A DNA stretch of 64,000 bases from Aristolochia californica (Eukaryota; Streptophyta; Magnoliopsida; Piperales; Aristolochiaceae), in NCBI GenBank assembly GCA_029961685.1, contig JARWKL010000010.1, positions 29,854,111-29,918,110 of the forward strand, in the 5' to 3' direction. Within the stretch, counting starts at the first letter, position 1, and every line of letters starts with the position of its first letter. The translations under genes and the position numbers were made by a program. A model generated the notes under the pieces. The model ran no database searches. It was given only the letters and a program-made list of their open reading frames with translations, and was not told the origin of the DNA. This document shows, one piece after another, positions 34,468 to 45,800 of this stretch.

Positions 34468-34616
34468 TGTTCCTCGTCTCCCCTCCACAACCATCAAGTA
34501 ATCAATCCTTCAAAGAATTCTTCTCGCTTACTTCCTGAACTACAAAATCATTTGAAGCAACTTGTTGACGTCCATCTAGTTTGCAGATTTCCATTATCAA
34601 TTCACTCCAAGCCAAA

Positions 34617-35123
34617 ATGTTGATCATCCCAAGCTTCTTCGGCCGCAGAACTAACGTTTTCAATCCCATTTCCCTCAACATTTGGGACCCGTTTGAAGGT
34701 TTCCCTTTCATCACCTCTTTTTCCACACTCCCCCTCTCCAATGTGGCTAGTGATACCTCTGCTTTCGCAAATACCCAGATCGATTGAAAGGAAACCCCTG
34801 AAGCGCACGTCATCAAACCGGACCTTCCCAGCCTCAAGAAGGAAGAAGTGAAAGTGGACGTCTAAGAAGGAAGAGTTCTTCAATTTAGCGGAGAGAGGAA
34901 CAGAGAGAAAGAGGAGAAGAACGACAAATGGCACAGAGTGGAGAGGAGCAACGACAAGTTCCTACGATGTTTCTGACTGCCTAAGAATGCCAAGTTGGAT
35001 CAAGTGAAGGCCTCCATGGAAAATGGAGTGCTTACTGCGACTATGCCTAAGGAGGAAGTCAAGAAGCCTGAGGGGAAAGCAATTGAAATCATGGGTTTGA
35101 ACTTCTCCAAGAAACGAAATTAG
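34617..35123 (+). pseudogene. Class I small heat-shock protein pseudogene, three nonsense codons
   Basis: Reads in one frame for 168 codons with no indel. The class I N-terminal signature (IPSFFGRRTNVFNPISL, WDPFEGFPF), the alpha-crystallin domain ([27 protein letters not shown]) and the C-terminal Ile-x-Ile (AIEIMG) are all clear. Stops are TGA at codon 57 (34785, expected Trp), TAA at codon 83 (34863, expected Glu) and TGA at codon 120 (34974, expected Arg). Two of the three fit C-to-T transitions. The C-terminus reads 7-8 residues past the usual end. Class I sHSPs act as cytosolic holdase chaperones. A Copia begins 19 bp after the stop. Confidence 0.9.
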
Positions 35124-35141
35124 GCAATCCGTAGTCATCCA

Positions 35142-38120
35142 TGTTGAAGATAAACTCAAGCCGAAAATCTCGAAAAATCATACAGATAACAGTTGAAGAT
35201 AAATATGATTGGCGAGATTATAACCACTTTTGATTTTATTTTATCTTGTATGTATAAATATGTAATCTTATTGCATAATAAACATTGGAAAATACGAATT
35301 TCATCATGGTATCAGAGCATACCTGCCGATCCAGGAAAAAAAATTGCCTACAAGGATTTCTTTCTCCATGCGCCCTCCTCTGTTTCCGAACAGTGACCAT
35401 CGTCAATGAGGAAGAATTTCTTTTACCTTCTTTGCAAAACACAAACGCCGTTGTGATTTCCACACTAAAGAATTTTTTTGAAGATTCGCCGCCACCTCCA
35501 TCGCAGAGTCCCCCCTTCCCCTATCTCAGAGCCCCCCATCACATTGCAGCAACGATACTGTGACTTCGAAGGAAACATATACACCCCGAGGAACATTTTC
35601 CACTTCATTTTCAGCTCTTCGTAGCACACGTAACGCTTCCAAGAAAATACGTACCCCAAAGTATTTTATATGTTACATTTTTTTTCATATGTGTATGCAC
35701 TCCAAGGCGTTATCAATATTTTCACTTTTCTTCATTCAAAATACACACGCCTCTAGTAGCACATAAAAAGGTTTTGCTCGAAATCCGAATTTGTGCGAAG
35801 TTCGATAACTTTATTTTTTCCCACATTCATGCTTGTTAATCCCTATCACCCACTAAATCCTCACCATTCGGATCCTGGGTTGGTTCTCGTACCACAACTC
35901 TTCACTCAGAGAATTATAGCACATGGAGTCATTCCATGACTATGGCCCTAACAGTCAAGAACAAATATGGTTTTATTGATAGATCCATAAAACAACTAGA
36001 CATAAAGCGTTGATGAATTGCAATAGTGGATTCGTTGTGATAATCTTGTCAAAATTTGTTATTGGGTTCGATCTCTAAAGATATTGCAACAAGTGTGTTC
36101 TATTGTGATGGGTCACATGCCGTTTGGAGTGAATTATGCGAATGCTTTTCTCAGGTAAATAGCGTTCAACTATTTCATATTGAAAATAAGATATATGATT
36201 GCATCCAACATAATATGTTTCTTGACTCATACTTTACCAAAGTCAAAGGATTTAGGATGAGAGAGATCTTTGTCCTATCTCAAGATGTCATTGTGGAGCT
36301 ATAAAATAGGAATTATCCTATCGAGAAACACATATAATAATCAAAATTTTCATGGGATTAACTAAGCACACGTGCTCAGATATTGACAATGGATACTTTG
36401 CCCAAACTCGACAAAATTTATTCACTTAAGCTCAGACATGAACAACAAAAAGATGTATCAGCACAAAGGAGTATAGTTCAACCTGAAGCAACAACTTTTG
36501 TCGGCAAGAATCCCAACAAGAGAGGTGGTACTTATGCATGCACCAGTGTAACAAAGATAGTCACTAGGTTACAAATTGTCGGGCACATTTGAAGTGCACT
36601 TATTGTGGATGAAAGGGTCACACAGTTGATATTTTTTGCAAACTCAAGCATACATAATCAACTAAACACATAGAGAATAAGGACATTTCTATCTCCTTCC
36701 CCTTTACTCCTCAACCCATGAAGAACTTTCAAGTAAATCCCTATACTTTTCCTCTCAAGTAAGAAAACCACATGGATCCTCGATAGTGGAGCCACTAATC
36801 ATATTGTTTGCTGCCATGAATTACTTACAACTTGGAGAGTTATTAAGAAGAAAATAGTGGAATTACCAGACGGTTATCATGCCAATGTTACACATGTTGA
36901 TCAAGTGGTGTTCTCTTCTAGTTTGATTCTTAATAATATTTTGTATGTCCCCATTTTCCAACTCAACCTCATTTCCATAAGCTAACTTATCCATCATTCT
37001 CTATGTATCATAGTGTTCGTTACTCATTTTTGTGCAATATAGGACCTACGCTCAGGGAAGATGATTGGGATGGGAACTGAATGGATGGGGTACCTTGATC
37101 AACCACAACAATCGTATTGCTATTCCGTCCACTCTCCTTCTGATCTTTGGCATCTACGTCTTGGGCATCCTTCAAATAAAGTATTTGTTTCATTTTCCTT
37201 TTTAAACAAAAACTCTTGTAGTACAAACAATTGCATGATTTGCCCCTTAGCTAAATAGACTAGATTGTCATTCTGTTTGAGCAAAATTTCTACCAAATCA
37301 TCGTTTGAAATGTTGCATATCGATATCCGAGGAAGTTTCCAAATTGCATCTAATTCTGGAGCCCAATATTTTCTCACCGTAGTTGATGACTTTACTAGAT
37401 GTAGATGGGTTTATTTGATGAGGCACAAATCTGAAACTCAGACTCACCTGACTAATTTTATTAGTATGGTAGAAACCCAATTCTCTTCCAAAGGCAAAGT
37501 TGTGTGTAGTGATAATGACTCTGAATTCATTCTTGAGGTAAATTACTTGTCCAAATGAATTATCCACTAAACCAGTTGTGTTAATACCCCACATCAAAAT
37601 GGAGTAGCCGAGGGTAAACTAGACACTTGCTAAACATGGCACAAGCTTTGTTTTTTTCAAGCCCATCTTCCTAAAATTTTTTGGGGGGATGTAATTTTAA
37701 TTGCTGCTTATCTTATAACTCGAACACCTACACCATTTTTCTGAGGTAAAATACCTTATGAACAATTGTTTAATATTGTACCCCATTACTCACATTTACG
37801 AGTATTTTGGTGTTTATACTTTGCTTCCACCCATGCCCACAAGTCATCTAAATTTGATGTACATGCAACCCGTTACATCTTTCTTGGATATCCTTATGGG
37901 AAAAAGGGATACAGAGAGTATGATCTTGCATTTCACAAAGTGTTTATGTCCTAAGATGTTACTTTCTTTCAAAAAGATTTCCCATTTCCGTTTTCAAAGA
38001 AAGTCCCCTGATTTCTTCTCCACTTGACTCCAGTTTTTTAATGATATTATCCCTTGCACACCTAATCTCTCAGCAAGCCATGAAACTAAAGTGTTGACCA
38101 TTCTCCTCATCCCCCCCCCC

Positions 38121-38164
<44 letters not shown>

Positions 38165-40033
38165 CCTCTCCTCCCCGCCCACATACCTTTTCCCACTCCA
38201 ACACCTGCTCATCGCATATCCACCATACCCTCCAAGCGACCAACCTTCCTCCAAACATTTTCATGTGGAAACGACCTTATCATCATGTTCTAAACAACCA
38301 TCTGCCTCAATCGTGGTCACAAAATCAGGTACACCATACAAACTCTCTCAAGTTCTTTCTTATGCCTAGTTATCCAACCCTCATAAAGTTTTTTCCAACT
38401 CATTAACCATCTCCAAATAACCAATTAGTTTCTTATAGGCCATGAAGGACCCTAAGTAGCGTAAAGCCATGCATGATGAAATACAAACTCTCCAAGATAA
38501 CCGCACATGGACTATCATGTCTATTCTACCTGGCAAGAAACCCATTCGATGTAAATGGGTATACAAAATGAAGCTCAAATTTGATGGAACCACCGAATGT
38601 TACAAAGCCCGTTTGGTCGCCAAAGGCTATAACTAGATTGAGGTCTCGATTATCTAGAGATATTTGCTCCCATTGCCAAACTGGTTAATGTACGTGTCCC
38701 TCTAAGGGTTGCTGCTATTAAAGGATGACACCTTCACCAACTTGACATCAACAATGTGTTCTTACATGGTAATCTTGATGAAGATATATACATGTCCTTA
38801 CCTCCAGGATTTGGACGAAAGGGGGAGACTCACGTGTGCAAACTCAACAAGTCTTTATACGGCTTAAAGCAAGCTTCCAAAAATGGTTTTTGAAACTTTC
38901 AACAGCCCTCAAAACTGCTGGTTTTCACCAATCAAAGGCAAACTATTCATTATTCGTCCAATCGAACAAAAGAAGTTTTACGGTATTACTTGTGTATGTT
39001 GATTATGTAATTATGGCAAGTAATCTACAACATATTGAAGATGTTGAATAGTTATTATCCAAATAGTTCAAACTCAAGGATCTTGGTCAACTCAAATCCT
39101 TTTTGGGCATAGAAGTAGCAAGGTCTTCGAAGGGGATTTCTCTCTCCCAAATGAAATATACTTTGGATAAATTAGAAGATGTTGGATTTCTAGGAGCCAA
39201 ACCTACAATATCCCCGATGAAACAAAACTTAGCTCTTACGATATCCGATGGAGACCTCCTAAATTATTCTTCATCATATAGGCATTTTTTGGGAAGATTG
39301 ATCTACTTGACCATTACTAGACAAGATTTGGTCTATGTTGTCCATGTTTTAAGCCAAATTATGGAGAAACCGTGAACGCCACATCTTGAGGCAGTGCATA
39401 GAATCCTTCGATACTTGCAACAAACTTTAGGACAGGGTATTTTTCTATCTTCCTCAAGTACACTCCAATTAAATGTATTTTGTGATGTAGATTGGGCATG
39501 ATGCAAGGACACAAGAAGGTAAGTAATTGGGTATTGTATATTTCTTGGACAATCACCTATATCTTGGAAAAAAAGAAGAAGCAAACAACAGTGACTCGAT
39601 CAATTGCAGAGGCAGAGTATCGTTCTATGACTATCACATGTTGTGAAATCACTTGGTTGAAGAATATTTTGAAGGACTTGGAAATCAAACATAATCAGTC
39701 GGTCATGTTATACTGTGACAACCAAGTTACTCTACATATTGCCTCTAACCCGGTTTTTCATGAGCAAACCGAGCATATCAAGTTGATTGTCACTTAATTC
39801 GTAAAAAGATTCAAACGGATTTGATTAAGACATCACACGTACGAACCAACGACCAAAATGTAAACTTATTTACTAAGAAGTTGAGTTTGTCCCAATATGA
39901 TGAATTACTTGGCAAATTAAGTATCATTAACATATATTTCAACGAGGAATGTTGAAGGTAAACACGAGCCGAAGACCTCAAAAAATCATACAGATAACGA
40001 TTGAAGATAAATATGATAAGCGATAAGACACCG
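35142..40033 (+). mobile_element. Copia retrotransposon, full order, 3' LTR cut short
   Basis: The 5' LTR is 35142-35306 (TGTTGAAGATAAAC… to …TTCATCA), directly followed by the primer-binding site TGGTATCAGAGC (35307-35318). Then come gag (about 35900-36600), a CCHC knuckle with an internal stop (36610-36645), protease WILDSGATNH (36785), integrase HHCC (LWHLRLGHPS…CMICPLAK, 37150-37255) and core (37310-37560), RT (38450-39120) and RNase H (39590-39800; [31 protein letters not shown]). The RT active site reads YVDY, not YVDD. The 3' LTR starts at 39950 and matches for only about 84 bp before sHSP promoter sequence. Many stops; inactive. Confidence 0.85.
38111..38161. repeat. Poly-C tract: C10, A, then C40
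   Basis: A 51-bp run with a single A at 38121, inside the Copia pol connecting region. Long C homopolymers are rare in plant DNA and can form i-motifs (C strand) or G-quadruplexes (G strand). Exact length is prone to sequencing error. Confidence 0.85.
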
Positions 40034-40192
40034 TTAACTGGGGGTAATTTTGAATAAGTTATGGTTTTCTCCTGTGGCCACTTACCCGCGGAGACTACTA
40101 AACAAATGAATAATAAAGAGCCGCCCTACGTGTCCTACACGGAAAGTCAATAGGACCGCCAACGCAGTTCATAGCTCAGCGACTAAAATCGT

Positions 40193-40232
40193 AGAATCTC
40201 CTGGAAGATCAGAACGCTCGCTTCTATAAATA
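40193..40232 (+). promoter_or_regulatory. Heat-shock element and TATA box of sHSP gene
   Basis: GAAtcTCCtgGAA at 40194-40206 is a three-unit HSE with one mismatch (TCC for TTC). The TATA box CTATAAATA is at 40224-40232, 18 bp further on. The distance from TATA to ATG is about 105 bp, a usual layout for plant sHSP genes. The Copia's short 3' LTR ends about 160 bp upstream. Confidence 0.65.
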
Positions 40233-40337
40233 CCATGAAAACCGAAAGCCTTCCCTACGCCGGCATCGACTTTCAGGGTTCTTTTACCAATCTACGCTGC
40301 AGCTCATCTTCTGCAGTCTAGTCGGCAGCAACCCAAC

Positions 40338-40820
40338 ATGTCGATCATCCCAACCTTTTTCGGAAAACAAATCAATTGTTTGGATCCTTTCTCTCTAGAC
40401 ATCTGGGATCCCTTCGAGGGGTTTCCCTTCAGCAACACCCCTGCTGCACCGCGTCTGAATCTCGTCAGTAAAATCAACAGAGTCTCTAGTAACAAGATCG
40501 ACTGGAAGGAGACCCCAGAAGCTCATATCATCGAAGCCCATCTTCCTGGTTACAGACTCGAAGACCTCAAAGTAGAGATAGAGGAAGGGAAAGTCCTGCA
40601 GGTAAGCGGACAGAGGTGCGAGGACGAGGCCGAGGACAAGCACAGTTTGCACTGCCAGGACCAGAAGGGTTGTCGCAAGTTCTTGAAAAGATTCAGATTG
40701 CCGGATGATGCAAAAGCAGACCTGGTGAAGGCTACGATGGAGAGAGAGGTGCTGATCGTTACGGTGCCCATCGAAGTAAAGAAACCTCAAGTGAAAGCCA
40801 TTGAAATCTCAGCTACATGA
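40338..40820 (+). CDS. Small heat-shock protein, class I, diverged
   Basis: 160 residues, intronless, normal for the family. The N-terminus (IPTFFGKQINCLDPFSL, WDPFEGFPF) and the domain start (DWKETPEAHIIEAHLPGY) place it in cytosolic class I, the ATP-independent holdase chaperones. KVLQVSGQR, KRFRLPDDAK and the C-terminal IEI are present. In the middle, the usual WHRVERS segment is replaced by HSLHCQDQKGC, adding two Cys and removing the conserved Trp. This may affect dimer contacts (inference). The promoter holds an HSE and TATA. AATAAAA near 40957 is a possible poly-A signal. A more conventional copy, 5.7 kb upstream, is a pseudogene. Confidence 0.92.
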   Translation: MSIIPTFFGKQINCLDPFSLDIWDPFEGFPFSNTPAAPRLNLVSKINRVSSNKIDWKETPEAHIIEAHLPGYRLEDLKVEIEEGKVLQVSGQRCEDEAEDKHSLHCQDQKGCRKFLKRFRLPDDAKADLVKATMEREVLIVTVPIEVKKPQVKAIEISAT

Positions 40821-41229
40821 ACTGCCTGTATTTTTGTTTCTTTTTCGGCTAGGGTGTAATTCTGTTAAAGAAAGAAAGTTTCGGTCGTCGCTCGAGATGA
40901 ATATTGAATGCTTTCTAGTCTACCATGCCAAGTGTCTGTAACTTGTCTACTTTCAAATAAAATAGTAACATGGTGAGGATGATCCTCTTGTCACCCATCG
41001 TTACTTTTTTGAATTTCCTCTTTGGGATTGTAGTGGGTAAGATGTTCTAGTCTACCCAGAGAGTTTTCTCTTGGACTGATTTCAGTATATTTCACATAAA
41101 GAACAAACAAAATGCAGATAAGGAGCAGTTTGACCACTTCTAGAACAAATAATTCTTCTTCACTTACCTTCACACACAACAAATTCAGAGAAGCATCAAA
41201 CACTATTGAAGACCCATTTGCATCCACTA

Positions 41230-41690
41230 TGTTAAGTTATGGATCTTAATCAAAGTCTTATTATGAGTCGATATATAGATTGACTTTTACGATAAGGCCG
41301 CTATAGGGATTGGAAAGGGGGTGAGGAGTTCCCAAAAGGTCTACGATATATTAATTATTATTTTATTAATAACAGTTTGGGAATTTCACTCTTAAATTAA
41401 GTTGTTCTAATTTTTTGTTTATATCTGGAGTACTGCTATTAGGGTTTATCATCATCAGATAAGGATCTTAAGTTACAGCCTGAGAAAGGTTAGAGAAAAA
41501 CACATGTGAATATATGTAATTTCTCTTGTAAACTATTTTATCTTCATAATAGATTATTACAGCGGTGAAAGATAAAATTTAGTCTTACCTTAGAGTGAAC
41601 CTGTATAAATCTTGAGTGTTTTTTTCGTGTTTTTTTTGTGATTATTATTATTATTCTATTAGTTTAGAATGAGGACATCTAATTCCTAAT
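41230..41690 (+). mobile_element. Solo LTR, plus orientation
   Basis: Begins TGTTAAGTTATGG. It is clearly similar along its length to the reverse complement of 46159-46622: shared blocks include GCTATTAGGGTTT, ACGATATATT, AATTTCACTCTT and TATAAATCTTG. No primer-binding site or coding sequence adjoins it. The right end near 41690 is approximate (…ACATCTAATTCCTAATA). Confidence 0.6.
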
Positions 41691-42859
41691 AAAAAAAACG
41701 TCTATTTGTATTCATTGTATAAAAAAAAAACATATTGGAATGTTATTTTCTACTTTAAACTTTTAGATTTTTTCATATTGTTGATGAATTTTTCTTTTAG
41801 AGGGAATTTCGGGCAGCCTTTATCATGAAGACCCGATGAAGCTAGCCATCTCTGAGGAAGCTTCCCTTGTCTCGTATCAGACTCTCATGAATCAAGCGAT
41901 TAATATCTATGGGATTGTCTGTTCGAAATAGGTTGGGTAGAAGGGACCAGCCGTCTAGTATGAAAATGAACCCTGAAAACAAAGTCAAGCCACATAAGAC
42001 CAAGGTTTAGACTAACTGGGTATGCAGACTTTCTTTGCTGTGGGAAATCTAAGAGGTCATATCTAAAAAATATCCTAAAATAATATTCAAATATAACACA
42101 GATCACTCATCTCCATATGTTAAGGACAACTTTGATGTGGAATAGAACATGCATGTGAGACTAGTTACGTGCACGGCATAGTTAACTCTTACATTGAGAA
42201 AGCTTAGTCGGTTTACATTCCCCATTATAGGCTTAAATGGGAGAGGCCGAAGTTTTGGTCAAAATGGGGTGACCTCATGATGGGTTAGATATTGGGAAGT
42301 GGTGATTTTGTAGTATATATTCGTCTGGACTAGCTCAACGGATGGTTTATGGGACTCTGGACCTCTTATCACCACCAATATTAGGTCTCCGATGGACAGG
42401 TGGAAGCACCTGCTTCCAACCATGCTTCTTAAATCCAAAGGCCGTCTTATACTTGCACATTCTTAGAGTCCTGGATAACCTTGTTCCTCTCTCTGTTGTA
42501 CTTTCCCCACAATCTTTTCCTCTTCGCCCACTGGCGACAAAAACATTCTCATCTTTACTTGGAGCCGCCGCTGAGTTCGATGCAAGAAGAGATGGACAGC
42601 AGACGAGTCGGGGCGCTGCGTTTTAGTTTCAACAAGAAATTCGCCCCGGGAGACTTCCAGCTTCAAGTGGGAGAGGGCAAGCGTTGGGCTTGAACAAATT
42701 AGCGGAGCCTCTCTATGGTTTCCTTCCATGCATTTAGCTAGTAATCACCGTCCTCATAAGATGAAGTTGAAGGGAATCATTAAGCATTTGAAGTTAGCGG
42801 AAGCACCCACAATTTCATTTGCTGGGAAGTTGCCAAAAGTCTAGACCTTACACAAATTC
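41691..42859. other. Intergenic region, no gene recognised
   Basis: Open frames of 60-95 codons at 42340-42730 overlap on both strands, and none has a product I recognise. I find no splice-linked coding. Confidence 0.35.
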
Positions 42860-45800
42860 GGCTGTCCTCATTCAAGGTTGAAAAAATTAAGAAGAAAGAA
42901 GATTGAAGAGAAAAATGAGAGGGAGAGACAAGTGGAAAAGAGAAAATTTGAGAAAGACAATGAGATGGGGGGCCTGCCCATCCCCCCAATCTCTATTAAT
43001 AACTTAGGGTTGAAAGGGTTGAGTATAATTTACATCATTATCCCTACTTTAAGTGAAAACTTTAATTCTCTATATTTCCTATTTTACATATCCTCTTTAT
43101 AGGAAAATTGGTCCGTAGACATAATTTGACATGCAGAACAAGATTACATCAAGAAATATAAATAACAATAAGATAAGATAACGAACATGCCCATGCTCTT
43201 GTTTTTCAACACTCCCTCTTAAACTGGGGAGTATCAGTCCTAGATTGCCGCAAAATTTTAAAAATTTACGTTTTTTCAGTGTTTTAGTTAGGATAACGCT
43301 GACTTAATCACCAAACTGAACATATAGAGTAGTTACCTTTTTCCTCATTACTGCATCTCGGATGAAATGACAATCAACCTCTATATGTTTGGTTCTTTCA
43401 TGAAATATTGGTTTATTTGCAATGAATATTGTCATGTGGTATCACAATACATAGTCATAGGATCCTTTTGATCGAGACCAAATTCGTGGACAACAGATTT
43501 TATCTACATTAGTTCATCGACATTTTTAGCCATTGCTCTATATTTAGCTTTTGTACCAGACTAAGCAACAACATTGTTTTTTTTAGTTTTCCAACTAACT
43601 AGATTTTCTTCCAGAAATACACAGTATCCAATGGTTAATTTTCTATCAAGCTTGGAGCCTGCATAGTCAGCATCAGAGAAAACCTCAATTCTCAAGTGAT
43701 TATTAGGTTTGAAAAAAAAAACTTTTCTTGGTGCTCCCTTTAAATATTTCAATATTATTTGTGCAACCTATAGGTGAATCTTACTTGGATGCTCCATGAA
43801 CTGACTCACCACACTTACTACAAATGAAATATCTGATCTAGTAGTTGTAGCATAAATGAGTTTGCCTAGCCTTTGATACATTATTTTATCTTTTAGTTCT
43901 AGACTTCAATCATCATGAAGATCAAGTCCTACCTCCATAGGTGTATCCACAAGTTTAACCCCCTAGAAGACCATATTTTAAGAATATCAATAACATATTT
44001 CCTCTAGGTCAGTGTTTTTCCTTCCTTGCTTCTCGCCACCTCAATACCTAGAAAATATTTCAATTGACCCAAATCGTTAGTCTGAAAGTGATTCTCCAAA
44101 TAGGATTTAATTGTTTCAATGCCCATGTTGAAGGATGATATCATCAACATATACCAACAAGATAATAATTCTAGATGGTCGTTTCAGAATAAATAATGAG
44201 TGATCACAATGACTTCTATGGAATCTCATGGAAATAACCACTTGACTGAAATTTTCAAACCAAACTTGTGGACTCTATTTTAAGCCATAAAAAACCTTCT
44301 TGAGTCAACATACCTTATGTGTGTCCCCCTGAACAACATACCATGGAAGTTTCTCCATATAGACTTCCTCCTCAAGGTCACCAAATAAGAAGGCATTTTT
44401 AATATCATGTTCGAAAATAGACCATCTTTGATGGATTGCAATGAGAATAAGTATACGAATAGAGGACAAGTGAGCAACCGAAGAAAAGTCTCAAAAACAT
44501 CTACACCAAATGTTTGTGTATACCCTTTGGCAACAAGATGAACCTTATACCGTTCAACTGATCCTTCAGAGTTATATTTAATAGTATAAACCCATCGACA
44601 CTCAACGCACTATCAATTAATACTTCCATCTCAACATCCATGGCATTCTTCCAATGAGGTTGCAACAAAGCATCCTACACTGAAGAAAGAATAGTGCAAG
44701 TGGAGATATACAAAGCAAACTTATGACAATTATTAGACAAAGAATCAAATGAGACAATGAGATAAAGGATGGCGGGTACCTTTGCAATCACCTTTCTAAA
44801 GGGCGATAAGAAGGTGCAAAACACTTACCTCAGGATAAGGAGATGATGAATAATCATGGTTCGATGTGAGGAGGGGGTCTGGATTAGAATGAGATGGTTA
44901 TTGTCGATACAGGTACACCTGTAGTGGTTTTTCAGTAGGAGCATCTCATGAGGCTGGAGAATAGTCATCAACTGGAAGAAAAATAATCAGAATAGGTAGA
45001 GAGGGTTCACGTGGAACCAACTCAGATTTAGAAGATTCAAAAAATGAAACATCCTCGAACAAGGTAGCATCAGCTTGTACAAATATTTTTTCATAGACAG
45101 ACAGTAACATTTGTACCCTTTCTATGTTTGAAAATACACAAAAAATACACACTTAATAGACTGTGGAGACAATTTATCCTTGAATTGTTCAAATACGTGT
45201 GCAAAGCATACACCAGCCAAAGACTCGATGTGACATTAGAAACAAAGGTGCAAGAGGTAAAATAATATGAATAGGAATCTTGCCATCAAGAGTAGAAGAT
45301 GACATTCTATTTATCAAAAAATATGCAGTAAGAACAAGATCACCCTCAAGTAAATGACAATTCTTGAGCTCAATAACTCCATTTTGTTGTGTAGTGAACA
45401 CACAAAAAATTTGATGAATGATTCCTTATGATAGACAGAAAGAGTCAAATTTATGATTTATATACTCAAGACCATTGTTTGTGCGCAAGATTTGGAGAGA
45501 AGTTGCAAATTGATTCTTTATTTCATTATAAAATAGTTAAAATACATCAAAAGCTTCAGATTTTTCTCACATGAGATAAATCCAAGTACATCTATTGAAA
45601 TCATTAATAAAGAAAAAAAATACATATGACCAAACTGACTAATCACGGGACAAGGACCCCAGACATCTGAGTGGACAAACTCAAAAAGTTTACTTGTCAT
45701 ATGAGATGAAACAGGAAAGGAGTTTTGGTGATGTTTTCCCAGCTGACATAACTCGCAACGAAAAGTAATACTATAAGGAAGATTCTAGAACTACTTGAAT

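Noticed and set aside
37994..38369. Poly-Gly and poly-Pro frames
   Set aside because: Artefacts of the C homopolymer within a dead Copia.
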